This document shows, piece after piece, positions 9,854-18,608 of a stretch of DNA of 64,000 nt (positions are counted from its first letter, which is position 1; every line of letters begins with the position of its first letter). The notes beneath the pieces are model-generated. The model was given only the letters and a program-made list of their open reading frames with translations. It was not told where the DNA came from and searched no databases. The DNA comes from an uncultured Pelagibacteraceae bacterium. Lineage in GTDB: Bacteria; Pseudomonadota; Alphaproteobacteria; Pelagibacterales; Pelagibacteraceae. The position numbers and the translations under genes are program-made. The DNA is taken from positions 31,352-95,351 of the forward strand of contig CACBLI010000006.1 in NCBI GenBank assembly GCA_902540235.1. The letters are read 5' to 3'.

Positions 9854-9856
9854 TCA

Positions 9857-10924
9857 TTAGTAAAACAAAGCTTTCATAAAAGTCAATTTTGGCATTTTAA
9901 GAATTATATTAAAATCATCCCAAAAATTACTTTTATTTGATAAAAATTTTATAACAGTTTTTGGTGAGGCCCTAAACATATTAAAGAATATGTCTGACAT
10001 TTTTTCAGGATGTCTATCAAGAACACGCAAAAATATATCATCTAAAAATTGATATTTTTTATCAATTTGAAAAGTTTTAGAATTCGAAATATTCTTAATA
10101 TTTTCTCTAATGTATTTACTGTGTTCCTGAATATTCAAAAAAGTGTAACCTGTGCTTAATCTTGTCATACCTCCAGCAGTTCCAATGTTTACTTTATTTT
10201 TTTCTTTTTCGTATGTTGGATAAAATAGAGGGATTGCACCTTCTTCTTTGTAGGTAATTTTATAATCTTTTATTTTAAGATGTTTATCAATATAATTTTT
10301 AATTTGCTGGTCATAATCCTTTTGTGAATTATCGTTCATCCTTGATAGCCAAGTTGTCTCAACTAAAGCTTTATTTTTGGAGTAGGGAAGAGTATAAAAA
10401 AAATGTACACTTTCTCTTTGCTCACAATCAAAATCCATAAGATTAAAAATATCATCATCAAAAATTTTTTTTTTTGTTTCAATTTCTACTCCACAAAAAT
10501 GTTGCCAAAGGTTAAAATGTTTTTTTTTAATATTAGGTACACTGTTAAAAATGAAGGAATTCCTGGTATTAATTTCATCAATGTTTTTAAAAAAAAAGAT
10601 ATTATTATTTCTTTTTAATTTATTATTTATTTTTTCATAAAACAAAGCACTATCCACACTTTGGTATGGGTAATTTTTACATTGAAGATGATTTGTTTTA
10701 CCTGGAATGTTAATTGAAAAATGTTCCCAACTTTTTTTAACACAATCATCAAAATTATGTGGACTCACTTTCCAGAAAGACCATGTTTTATCTCTTTTAT
10801 ATTCTGCTCTTGGTTCAATAATAGCCAAAGTTTTATCTCTTAACTTCTCATGAACTTCTAACTCGTAAGCTAGAGATAAACCAGCACAACCACCTCCAAT
10901 AATGATGTAGTCAAATTCTTTCAT
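9857..10924 (-). CDS. crtY: Lycopene beta-cyclase
   Basis: FAD/NAD-fold enzyme that cyclises both ends of lycopene to beta-carotene. It has 355 residues. The N-terminal dinucleotide-binding motif is YIIIGGGCAGLSLAYEL, followed by RAEYKRDKTWSFW, the typical CrtY segment, and later VNIGTAGGMTRLSTGYTF (about residue 245), which is diagnostic for CrtY. It overlaps the 3' end of crtB by 14 bp, in the order crtI-crtB-crtY-blh. Confidence 0.95.
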   Translation of the reverse strand: MKEFDYIIIGGGCAGLSLAYELEVHEKLRDKTLAIIEPRAEYKRDKTWSFWKVSPHNFDDCVKKSWEHFSINIPGKTNHLQCKNYPYQSVDSALFYEKINNKLKRNNNIFFFKNIDEINTRNSFIFNSVPNIKKKHFNLWQHFCGVEIETKKKIFDDDIFNLMDFDCEQRESVHFFYTLPYSKNKALVETTWLSRMNDNSQKDYDQQIKNYIDKHLKIKDYKITYKEEGAIPLFYPTYEKEKNKVNIGTAGGMTRLSTGYTFLNIQEHSKYIRENIKNISNSKTFQIDKKYQFLDDIFLRVLDRHPEKMSDIFFNMFRASPKTVIKFLSNKSNFWDDFNIILKMPKLTFMKALFY

Positions 10925-11762
10925 TTAAATTAATTTCCTCATTAATTAAAATATGATCATGTCTAATTTGATCATCTTTTTTATATGTCACTGATAATCG
11001 GATTAAGTCCAAAATTGAAAGGAAGGTTTCAAATGCTTTTTCTAAATTTGAAACATATATCTTTCCTGCATTTTGATAGTTCTTTAAATTTTTTTTACCT
11101 AATATTTTATATCCAATTTTTCTGTAAATTCTTCTTGCAACTAGAATAGAAAAACGAAAACTAAATGGTATATCTTTAATTGAATAAAAAGAATTTTCAT
11201 AAAAAATATCAGCAAGATTTATAGTTGATGAAATTTCCTCAAAATTCTCTTTTATGTAAAAACGATCGTTTTTTGAATCTTCAACCACATCTCTTGATAT
11301 ATTAGTTAGCTGCATTGCAATTCCAAGATCAATAGCCGATTTTAGCGAACTTTTCTTATTGACTTTCAAAATTTTTGCCATCATTAACCCAACAGTTCCA
11401 GCTACTCTATATGAGTAAATTAACAAATCTTTTTTTGAGTTTAGTTTAACTTTTCCTTTGATATCTGACTTAATTCCATCTAATAAATCCTGGACAATTT
11501 TTAAAGATATGTCGAACTCCTCCATGAGATCCCACATATTTTTGATTACTGGATTGTGTAATTTTTTTTGGTTAAAGTCATTTTCAAACTGAATAAATTT
11601 TTTTTCTTTAATTTTTAATTCTTCATTATCATCTGCAATATTATCTGCTATTCTGCAAAAATCGTATAAATCTGAGCATTTTTTTAAAGTTTCTGTTGGT
11701 AAAAAAAAACCAGCCCAACTAAATGATTTTGCGTGAACAGATAAGTTACTACCGTTAGACAT
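10911..11762 (-). CDS. crtB: Phytoene synthase
   Basis: Condenses two GGPP to phytoene, the first committed carotenoid step. It has 283 residues of the squalene/phytoene synthase fold. The two Asp-rich motifs are DFCRIADNIADD (about residue 29) and LTNISRDVVEDSKNDRFY (about residue 155). YSYRVAGTVGLMMAKIL is the family signature near residue 128. Its ATG overlaps the crtI stop by one base (TAATG), so translation is coupled. No GGPP synthase (crtE) is in the window. Confidence 0.96.
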   Translation of the reverse strand: MSNGSNLSVHAKSFSWAGFFLPTETLKKCSDLYDFCRIADNIADDNEELKIKEKKFIQFENDFNQKKLHNPVIKNMWDLMEEFDISLKIVQDLLDGIKSDIKGKVKLNSKKDLLIYSYRVAGTVGLMMAKILKVNKKSSLKSAIDLGIAMQLTNISRDVVEDSKNDRFYIKENFEEISSTINLADIFYENSFYSIKDIPFSFRFSILVARRIYRKIGYKILGKKNLKNYQNAGKIYVSNLEKAFETFLSILDLIRLSVTYKKDDQIRHDHILINEEINLNERI

Positions 11763-13222
11763 TATAAAATTTTATCTAATACTTTTGCAGATGATAATAC
11801 TCCAGGTACGCCTGCACCTGGATGAGTACCTGCTCCCACAAAATAAAGGTCATCATATATTTCAGATTTATTATGAAATCTAAAATAAGCCGACTGAGAG
11901 AATTTTGGCTGTATTGAGAAACCTGAGCCATATTTAGTATTTAAATCTTTCTCAAAGTAATCTGGAGTCAAATAAAAATCTTCTACAATATTTTTTCTAA
12001 GATTTGGCATCAAATCTTTCTCCATTTTGTCTATTATCAGATTTTTCATTTTTTCACCTTCAAAAGACCAATCAATTTTTGATTGATTATTTGGTACTGG
12101 AACTAACACATAAAAACAGTCGCTTCCTTCAGGAGCCATAGATTTGTCTGTTGCAGTTGGTCTGTGGAGATAATAACTAATATCCTCATTTAACTTTTTA
12201 TTATTGAATATATCATTAAGATGTTCTTTATATTTTTTACCAAATTTAATCGTATGATGTTCAACATTTTCATATTTTTCTTTAGTGCCAAAATAATAAA
12301 CAAATAATCCCATAGAATATTCCATTCGACTTTTTTTCCATTTAAAAAGAAAAGAGTTATTGATGTCATTATTTAACATTTTTTCATAAACGGCAGGTGG
12401 GTCTGCATTACAGATTACGTTGTCAGATTTTATTATGGTTTGATCATCTAATTCAATACCGGTAATTTTTTTTTGATTAGAAAGAATTCTTTTAACCTCG
12501 TGTCCTTTTATTACTTTAATTCCAACTTCGTCCATTAATTTTTCAAAACCTTTAATTATATTTCCAGTCCCTCCCATAGAGTAATGGATCCCCCATTTTT
12601 TTTCTAAGTATAAAATCAATCCATAGATTGATGTAGTTGTAAAAGGATTGCCACCAACTAATAAAGGGTGCATACTTAACATTCTTCTTAATTTTTCATT
12701 TTTTATATAAGAGCTAACTAATGAGTAAACTGATTTATAACTTTTTAATTTCAATAGAGACGGTAATTGTTTCATCATTACAAATGGTTGATCAAATGGA
12801 ACATCCGCAAGTTCTGTGAAACCCTTGTCAAAAATTTTTTTTGTGAAATCTACTAATTTTTCATAACCTAATACATCTTCTTGACTGATTTTCTCAATTT
12901 GTTTCTTCATATCTCCTTCATCTCCAGAGTAATTAAATCGAGTTTTATCCTCGAAGATAAATTGATACCAAACTTTCAATGGAGTGAGTTTTAAATAATT
13001 ATTTGGATTTTTCTTAAATAATTCAAATAATTCATAAATCAAATATGGAGCAGTGATTACTGTTGGACCCCCATCATATATAAAGCCATTTTTTTTAAAC
13101 ACTCTGGCCCTTCCTCCGAGATCGGGGTGTTTTTCAACCAAAGTTACATTGTTACCTTTAGCTTTAATGCGAAGTGCGGCAGCTATGCCTCCAAAACCAG
13201 AACCAATCACAATAGAATTCAT
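11762..13222 (-). CDS. crtI: Phytoene desaturase (lycopene-forming)
   Basis: FAD-dependent four-step desaturase that makes lycopene from phytoene. It has 486 residues. The N-terminal VIGSGFGGIAAALRI is the dinucleotide-binding motif, followed by EKHPDLGGRARVF. The C-terminal DDLYFVGAGTHPGAGVPGVL is the CrtI signature and FAD contact. It is the first gene of the crt group and starts 40 bp after the atpF stop, with a possible promoter of its own just upstream. Confidence 0.97.
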   Translation of the reverse strand: MNSIVIGSGFGGIAAALRIKAKGNNVTLVEKHPDLGGRARVFKKNGFIYDGGPTVITAPYLIYELFELFKKNPNNYLKLTPLKVWYQFIFEDKTRFNYSGDEGDMKKQIEKISQEDVLGYEKLVDFTKKIFDKGFTELADVPFDQPFVMMKQLPSLLKLKSYKSVYSLVSSYIKNEKLRRMLSMHPLLVGGNPFTTTSIYGLILYLEKKWGIHYSMGGTGNIIKGFEKLMDEVGIKVIKGHEVKRILSNQKKITGIELDDQTIIKSDNVICNADPPAVYEKMLNNDINNSFLFKWKKSRMEYSMGLFVYYFGTKEKYENVEHHTIKFGKKYKEHLNDIFNNKKLNEDISYYLHRPTATDKSMAPEGSDCFYVLVPVPNNQSKIDWSFEGEKMKNLIIDKMEKDLMPNLRKNIVEDFYLTPDYFEKDLNTKYGSGFSIQPKFSQSAYFRFHNKSEIYDDLYFVGAGTHPGAGVPGVLSSAKVLDKIL

Positions 13223-13230
13223 TCTAATAA

Positions 13231-13258
13231 TTTATATTTTTTTTAAAAAAAATGTAAG
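13231..13258 (-). promoter_or_regulatory. Possible sigma-70 promoter for the crt operon
   Basis: On the minus strand a CTTACA box (13258-13253) is separated by 16 bp from TATAAA (13236-13231). The spacer is a perfect run of eight T and eight A, which would be strongly bent or rigid. The predicted start of transcription is within a few bases of the crtI ATG at 13222, so the mRNA would be almost leaderless. Matches are 4/6 and 5/6 to consensus in a very AT-rich context. Read-through from the atp genes is the alternative. Confidence 0.35.
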
Positions 13259-13262
13259 AAGA

Positions 13263-13760
13263 TTATAAATTAATTTTCTTCAACTCTGCTTTAGTTTCAT
13301 CCAAATTTTTTTCAAACAGATTATCTAATTTAGATTTATCTACAGACGTACCAATTATTTTTTTTACAGAATCTACTGCAATTTTTACAGATGTATTCTT
13401 TATCTCCTTAATTGCAGCATTTTTCATTTGAGCAATCTTTGTTTGAGCTGAATTTTTCTTAATTTCGGAAGATTTATGAAACTTATCATTTAATTCTATT
13501 ATTATTCTATCACTATCTTTTCTTGCCTGATCTAAAATTTCTTTACTCACTGACTGTGCAGTATTAAGTTTTTTTTGAGCATTATCTAATAATATTTTAG
13601 CTTCAGTCCTTAATTTTTCACTTTCATCAATTTCATTTTTAATATCCAAAATAAGTTTGTTTAATAACTCATTTATTTTTTGTGGAACTTTTAAATAAAT
13701 TAGACCACCAATGAAGATAATAAATGAAACTGCCACCCAAAATGTTGCATCAAGAGCCAT
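13263..13760 (-). CDS. atpF: ATP synthase Fo subunit b
   Basis: Peripheral stalk subunit linking Fo to F1. It has 165 residues from the chosen ATG at 13760 (MALDATFWVAVSF). The frame is open 25 codons further upstream, but that part overlaps atpF' and lacks the family pattern. One N-terminal membrane helix (about 7-26) ends in a basic LKVPQKI segment, followed by a long Lys/Glu-rich coiled coil. It is the second of the two b-type genes found in alphaproteobacteria and overlaps the end of b' by 11 bp. Confidence 0.92.
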   Translation of the reverse strand: MALDATFWVAVSFIIFIGGLIYLKVPQKINELLNKLILDIKNEIDESEKLRTEAKILLDNAQKKLNTAQSVSKEILDQARKDSDRIIIELNDKFHKSSEIKKNSAQTKIAQMKNAAIKEIKNTSVKIAVDSVKKIIGTSVDKSKLDNLFEKNLDETKAELKKINL

Positions 13761-14340
13761 AATATTTATCCTTATTCTTCTTTGAAAGATCATTAACAAT
13801 AGCTGAGATGCTGCTATTGTTAACTTCAGTTCCAATCAATATTTTTAAAAGACTAGAAGATGTTTCTACCGCAATTTCGTTAATTTTTTTAGCAGCATTA
13901 TTTTTTAATTTTTCTATTTCTTCTTCAGCATTACTGATCTCCTCATGTATTTGTTTATCTAAAATTTCTTTTTTAGAGTTAATATCTTTAACTACTTTCT
14001 CCCTTGCATCTTTGAAAATCTTTTTTGCCTCCATTTTACTTTTGTGAATTATTTCATCATATTCTTTTAGTTTGACCTCGCTGCTTTCTCTCTGTTTTTC
14101 AGCAGACTCAATGTTTTCTTGTATTTGAGATTTTCTAAGCTCAAGATTTAAACTTATTTTTGGTAGAATAAATTTTGATAAAGTAAAATATAAAATACCA
14201 AAAGTTATTATAAGCCAAAATATTTGTGAAATCCAAAATTCAGGATTAAGTTGAGGCATACCTCCACTTTCAGCTGCAAAAACTTCCTTTAAAAAAAAGA
14301 AATTGAAAAATATCGACTGAAAAAATATTTTTTTAATCAT
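13750..14340 (-). CDS. atpF': ATP synthase Fo subunit b' (second b-type stalk subunit)
   Basis: Second peripheral stalk subunit, typical of alphaproteobacteria and cyanobacteria, forming a b/b' heterodimer. It has 196 residues from the ATG at 14340; a TTG 15 bp upstream inside the end of atpE would give 201. A hydrophobic N-terminus ending in EVFAAESGG looks like a leader peptide. It is followed by GGMPQLNPEFWISQIFWL, the b' signature, then a membrane helix and a long coiled coil. It lies directly downstream of atpE. Confidence 0.92.
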   Translation of the reverse strand: MIKKIFFQSIFFNFFFLKEVFAAESGGMPQLNPEFWISQIFWLIITFGILYFTLSKFILPKISLNLELRKSQIQENIESAEKQRESSEVKLKEYDEIIHKSKMEAKKIFKDAREKVVKDINSKKEILDKQIHEEISNAEEEIEKLKNNAAKKINEIAVETSSSLLKILIGTEVNNSSISAIVNDLSKKNKDKYYGS

Positions 14341-14344
14341 TAAT

Positions 14345-14572
14345 TTAGAATGCAAATAAAATGATTAACGCAACTACTAGTCCAAATAATCCTGTGGCTT
14401 CTGCTAGTGCAAAACCTAAAAGCAGATTAGGAAACTGTTTTTGAGCTGCAGACGGATTTCTCATCGCCCCAGATAAATAGTTACCAAAAATTATTCCAAT
14501 ACCAACACCAGCTCCCGCTAAAGCGATTGCCGCTAGACCTGCTCCTATCATTTTTGCTGCTTCTAATTCCAT
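14345..14572 (-). CDS. atpE: ATP synthase Fo subunit c
   Basis: Proteolipid of the rotor ring, 75 residues forming two membrane helices. The loop is AMRNPSAAQKQFPN, and the ion-carrying Glu is in GFALAEATGLFGLV (about residue 57). Helix 1 has the small-residue repeat AGAGVGIGIIFG for ring packing. I do not see the helix-1 Gln that marks sodium-binding rings, so a proton ring is most likely. It lies 18 bp after atpB. Confidence 0.97.
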   Translation of the reverse strand: MELEAAKMIGAGLAAIALAGAGVGIGIIFGNYLSGAMRNPSAAQKQFPNLLLGFALAEATGLFGLVVALIILFAF

Positions 14573-14590
14573 TATATCCTCCTATGTTAA

Positions 14591-15325
14591 TTAATGGTGT
14601 AAATTTAATGCATCGTTTAAATAAATGCATGTTAAAATTGCAAAAACATATGCTTGGAGAAAAGCAACTAATATCTCCAAACCAGTTAATGCAACTGAAA
14701 AACTCAGTGGAAGCCATCCACCGACAATTCCGAGACTTATTACAAAGCCTCCGAAAACTTTCATCATAGTATGACCTGCCATCATATTAGCGAATAATCT
14801 GACTGATAAACTAATTGGTCTACTTAAATAAGAAATAATCTCAATAACAACAATTAGTGGAAGCAATACAATTGGTACTCCACTTGGAACAAAAAGTTTT
14901 AAATATCCAAAACCATGTTTGACAAACCCAATAATTGTTACACCGATGAATATAAATGACGCAAGCATAAAAGTTACAATAATATGGCTAGTGACCGTAA
15001 AAGTGTAAGGGATCATTCCAAACATGTTACAAAAAAGCACAAACATAAATAATGAAAATATAAAAGAAAAATAAGGTTTGGCTTTTGAACCTGCGGTATC
15101 ACTTATCATTTTTGCTACAAAAGAATAGCTTAGTTCTGCTAACAACTGGATTTTACTAGGAATGATGGATCTTTTTTTTGAACCTAAGTTAAAAATTAAA
15201 AGAATTGCTAATAAACTTATAATCATAAACAAGCTCGCGTTTGTAAATGAGATATCCACACTTCCTAATTTTATCTCAGGACCAATTCTGTACACTTCGA
15301 ATTGGCTCATTGGGTTTGCTGCCAT
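14591..15325 (-). CDS. atpB: ATP synthase Fo subunit a
   Basis: Stator subunit providing the proton half-channels. It has 244 residues with several membrane helices. The essential Arg is in ISLSVRLFANMMAGH (about residue 184), and the N-terminus MAANPMSQFEVYRIGPEI is like other alphaproteobacterial a subunits. It is 10 bp after atpI. Only Fo genes are present; the F1 genes must be in a separate operon, as is common in alphaproteobacteria. Confidence 0.97.
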   Translation of the reverse strand: MAANPMSQFEVYRIGPEIKLGSVDISFTNASLFMIISLLAILLIFNLGSKKRSIIPSKIQLLAELSYSFVAKMISDTAGSKAKPYFSFIFSLFMFVLFCNMFGMIPYTFTVTSHIIVTFMLASFIFIGVTIIGFVKHGFGYLKLFVPSGVPIVLLPLIVVIEIISYLSRPISLSVRLFANMMAGHTMMKVFGGFVISLGIVGGWLPLSFSVALTGLEILVAFLQAYVFAILTCIYLNDALNLHH

Positions 15326-15335
15326 ATGTTTGTCT

Positions 15336-15611
15336 CTATTTTTGCATTTTTTTTGCAGATTTAATTACATTTGCTATTCCAGCAATTACCCCTACAAAAA
15401 AAAATATTAAAATTAACCAGGGTTTAGTACCAAAGGTCTTGTCTAAAATAAACCCAATAATTGTCCCTACCGCTACTGCGGAAACTAGTTCTGTACTTAG
15501 CTTAAAAGCATTACCAATAGGGGATGGATTGTGATTTTTCTTACTCAAATTTCTTTTATCAACCTTTTTTTTTGCAATCTCTAAGCGAGTTTTAAAAGGA
15601 TCTTTGGACAT
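15336..15611 (-). CDS. atpI: AtpI/AtpZ-like Fo assembly protein
   Basis: Small membrane protein at the head of the Fo operon, 91 residues. A basic N-terminal half is followed by two helices: ELVSAVAVGTIIGFILDKTFG and PWLILIFFFVGVIAGIANVI. This is the AtpI/AtpZ pattern (Gly-rich first helix ending in Asp-Lys). The family helps assemble the c-ring and may carry Mg2+ or Ca2+. It is 13 bp downstream of smc and 10 bp upstream of atpB. Confidence 0.87.
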   Translation of the reverse strand: MSKDPFKTRLEIAKKKVDKRNLSKKNHNPSPIGNAFKLSTELVSAVAVGTIIGFILDKTFGTKPWLILIFFFVGVIAGIANVIKSAKKMQK

Positions 15612-15624
15612 CTAAATTATTTAA

Positions 15625-18021
15625 TTAAGCGACCATACTTTCTGCTTTTTGTAAATCAACAGCAACTAATTGGCTTATACCTTTTTCAGGCATTGTGACA
15701 CCGTAAAGTCTATTCATTTTAGACATTGTTAATGCATGGTGCGTCACAATTATAAATTTTGTGCTGGTGATGCTTATCAACTCCTCTAACAAGTTACAAA
15801 ATCTGGTTACATTTGCATCGTCTAATGGTGCGTCTACCTCATCAAGTACGCATATTGGAGATGGGTTTGTTAAAAAAACGGCAAAAATTAATGACAAAGC
15901 AGTCAAGGCTTGTTCACCCCCAGATAATAAAGTTATCGATTGAAGTCTTTTACCAGGTGGACTTACTAACATTTCAAGTCCAGCCTCAAGAGGATCATCA
16001 GAGTCAACAAGTTCTAATTTTGCATTTCCACCATTAAACAGTTTTGTATAAACATCATTAAATTTACGATTAACCTTTTCAAAAGCTTCCAATAATCTCT
16101 CCCTTCCCTTTTGATTAAGTTCTTGAATACTATTCTTTAATTTTGAGATGGCAGTAACCAAGTCAGATCTGTCCTCTTCCATCTTTTTAATTTCAGACTC
16201 ATATTTACTTGTTTCTTCGTCTGCTTTTAAGTTAACGGATCCGAACTTATCTCTCTCCTGTTTCTTTTTATCTAACAAATCTTCCTGAGTAACAGCGTCC
16301 GGTAATTCTTCTACTCCAAACAAATTAGATTTTTCTAAAATATTTTCTTCCGTCAAATTAAGCTCTGAGCTTATTCTATCTATCAAATCGTCTTTTCTTT
16401 TATTTAAACCTTCAATTGTTGCACTTGAACTAGCTTTACGTTCTCTAATCTGAATAGATTGTTCTTGTATTTCATCTAGTTGTTTTCTGAGTGTTTCAAT
16501 TTTTTCGTCAGTGCTAACTATAATAGATTCATTTTCATTTTTCTCTTTTTCAGAAATTCTTAAATTTTCAGAGATTTGACCTTTTTTTTCAGCCTGCAGT
16601 TTTGGTTGACTATCTAATTTATCTAATTGATTATTTAATTTATTTTTTCTATCGGCTAACTCATTTACCATTTTTTCGGAATTAGATAAAAGATTTTTCC
16701 AACTCTCAATTTCTTTTTCGATAACACTTATTCTTTCATTTCTTTTTATAGAGTCTTTTTTGATATTTTGATTCTTACTGAAACTATTTGCGTATTCATC
16801 TATTAATAATTTAGAATTTTCCAGTGCACTAGTTGCATTCACTTTATCGTTTAAGTTTATCAATTCCTTTATATTTTCGATTTCTTGGTATAAATTATTT
16901 TTAGTCTTATTTAAATCTTCGTTAGATTTTTTTTCAGTTTCGTAATATTTAGAGTCAATCTCAATAAGATCATTCTTTTCTTCTTTTAATCTTTTTTCAT
17001 TTGAATTTGCATCGATGATAATCCCTTTTTCTCTATTAATATCATCATTTAATATCTCTATTGTTCTTTTTATATTTTTTATTTCATCTAGAATTCTTGT
17101 GTTTTCTTTATCTAGACCTTGAAGTTCTAAATTAAGCCTTTGAATTCTAGATAAACTCTCAATATTTTTCTCTCTTAAGGGGGTTATTTTATCTATCTCA
17201 AGCTTTATCATGTTTTCAATTTTAAAAATTTTATCATTAAAACCACTTACTTCACGTTCGGCTTCTGAATTAATTTCTGTCTCAACTCGAATTTCTTTAT
17301 CAATTTCTATTAATTTTAAGTAATATAAACCGGCTTCTATTTTTTTTATTTCATCAGAAATATTTTTGTATTTGGTTGCTTCTTCAGCTTGTTTTTTTAG
17401 ATTAGCAAGTTGTTTCTCTTGCTGCCTTCTTAATTCGTCTGCTCTTTTTAAATTATTTTCCGCAGCATTTAACCTTAGTTCAGCTTCATGTCGTCGAACA
17501 TGCAAGCCTGATATTCCTGCCGCTTCCTCAAGAATTGCTCTCCTATCAGTTGGTTTGGCAGTAACGAGAGCACCTATACGACCTTGACTGATCATTGATG
17601 GTGAATGAGCACCAGTTGATAAGTCGGCAAAAAACATTTGTGCATCCCTTGCCCTTACTTCTTTATTGTTGATGTAAAATTTCGAGCCTTTATCTTTCTC
17701 AATTTTTCTTCTTATATTTATCTCTTCGAGCCCTTTATATTGTACAGGTCCTTCCTCCGCTTGTTTTGAGACAGTAACCGAGACCTCGGCAATATTTTTA
17801 GACGGCTTGTTTGAAGTACCAGAAAATATAACATCTTCCATTCCTGAGCCCCGCATACTTTTTGCAGATGTCTCTCCCATAACCCATCTTAAAGACTCCA
17901 CAATATTAGATTTACCACAACCATTTGGCCCAACTATTCCAGTTAAACCATCCTCAATTATAAAATTCGATTTATCTGCAAATGATTTAAATCCATTAAG
18001 TTGGATTTTTTTAAAGTTCAT
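15625..18021 (-). CDS. smc: Chromosome segregation ATPase SMC, short form apparently without a hinge domain
   Basis: SMC-family ATPase acting in chromosome compaction and segregation. The N-terminal head has Walker A (GPNGCGKSN, residues 31-39) and the Q-loop (SQGRIG, about 145). The C-terminal head has the signature LLSGGEQALTAL (about 698) and Walker B with PICVLDEVDAPLDD (722-735). GSVNLKADEE (about 594) is the usual landmark on the returning arm. At 798 residues it is about 350 shorter than typical Smc (about 1150). The two coiled-coil arms meet around residues 395-430 with no recognisable globular hinge and no Rad50-type CxxC hook. The frame is intact, so this is not a frameshifted copy. 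It follows the dsbA-like gene by 8 bp. Confidence 0.9.
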   Translation of the reverse strand: MNFKKIQLNGFKSFADKSNFIIEDGLTGIVGPNGCGKSNIVESLRWVMGETSAKSMRGSGMEDVIFSGTSNKPSKNIAEVSVTVSKQAEEGPVQYKGLEEINIRRKIEKDKGSKFYINNKEVRARDAQMFFADLSTGAHSPSMISQGRIGALVTAKPTDRRAILEEAAGISGLHVRRHEAELRLNAAENNLKRADELRRQQEKQLANLKKQAEEATKYKNISDEIKKIEAGLYYLKLIEIDKEIRVETEINSEAEREVSGFNDKIFKIENMIKLEIDKITPLREKNIESLSRIQRLNLELQGLDKENTRILDEIKNIKRTIEILNDDINREKGIIIDANSNEKRLKEEKNDLIEIDSKYYETEKKSNEDLNKTKNNLYQEIENIKELINLNDKVNATSALENSKLLIDEYANSFSKNQNIKKDSIKRNERISVIEKEIESWKNLLSNSEKMVNELADRKNKLNNQLDKLDSQPKLQAEKKGQISENLRISEKEKNENESIIVSTDEKIETLRKQLDEIQEQSIQIRERKASSSATIEGLNKRKDDLIDRISSELNLTEENILEKSNLFGVEELPDAVTQEDLLDKKKQERDKFGSVNLKADEETSKYESEIKKMEEDRSDLVTAISKLKNSIQELNQKGRERLLEAFEKVNRKFNDVYTKLFNGGNAKLELVDSDDPLEAGLEMLVSPPGKRLQSITLLSGGEQALTALSLIFAVFLTNPSPICVLDEVDAPLDDANVTRFCNLLEELISITSTKFIIVTHHALTMSKMNRLYGVTMPEKGISQLVAVDLQKAESMVA

Positions 18022-18029
18022 AGAATAAC

Positions 18030-18608
18030 TTATATCAGTTTTTCTAATGTTTTTTTCAAATTTTTATAATTAAGAGATTTATCAAACTTTTTATTGTTGA
18101 TTATTATCGTGGGAGTAGAATTGACTTTAAAATTTTTAGCTCCCTCGACTCGATCATTTAAAACAAAATCTTCAATTTTCTTATCATTAATACATTTCTC
18201 GAAATCAATTTTGTAACCTTTCTTTTCAATGAATTTTTTGAGGTTATCGTTTAATTCGACAACAGTATTTCCTTTAATCCAGGATTGTTGATTATTGTAT
18301 AAACCCTCTAAAATTTCTAAACTTCGTTCTTGGTTACATTGAGCAATTTTTGAGGCATTAAAAGCTGCAGCATCTAAAGGAAAATGTCTAAATTCAATTT
18401 TCACTAACCCTGGATCAATAAAATCTTTTTTAAGTTGAGGATAAATTTTTTTATGAAAATCAGCACAATGGCTACAAGTCAAGGACTCATATGCAATAAT
18501 TGTAATCTTAGCATTTTCTTTTCCCGAGACAATTCTTACGACTTCCGCCACACTTGAACTGCTAAATAATCCAAAAATTACAATAAAAATGAATAAAAGC
18601 TTTTTCAT
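18030..18608 (-). CDS. DsbA-family thiol:disulfide oxidoreductase, periplasmic
   Basis: Thioredoxin-fold protein of the DsbA/DsbG-like DUF953-type group (Thioredoxin_4), 192 residues. A signal peptide (MKKLLFIFIVIFGLFSSSSV) points to the periplasm. The active site is CSHC in YESLTCSHCADFHKKI (about residue 46). FRHFPLDAAAFNASKIAQC and the cis-Pro segment NSTPTIIINNKK (about 168) are typical. It overlaps the DUF721 gene by 4 bp and precedes smc, a conserved alphaproteobacterial order. The redox partner is not in the window apart from cytosolic trxB. Confidence 0.9.
   Translation of the reverse strand: MKKLLFIFIVIFGLFSSSSVAEVVRIVSGKENAKITIIAYESLTCSHCADFHKKIYPQLKKDFIDPGLVKIEFRHFPLDAAAFNASKIAQCNQERSLEILEGLYNNQQSWIKGNTVVELNDNLKKFIEKKGYKIDFEKCINDKKIEDFVLNDRVEGAKNFKVNSTPTIIINNKKFDKSLNYKNLKKTLEKLI

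Noticed and set aside
13761..13835. N-terminal extension of atpF to an upstream start
   Set aside because: It lies inside atpF' and does not match b-subunit sequence; the ATG at 13760 begins the normal MALDATFWVAVSF-type N-terminus.
15625..18021. Smc as a frameshifted pseudogene
   Set aside because: One continuous frame with all ATPase motifs intact at both ends; the shortness is internal to the arms and hinge.
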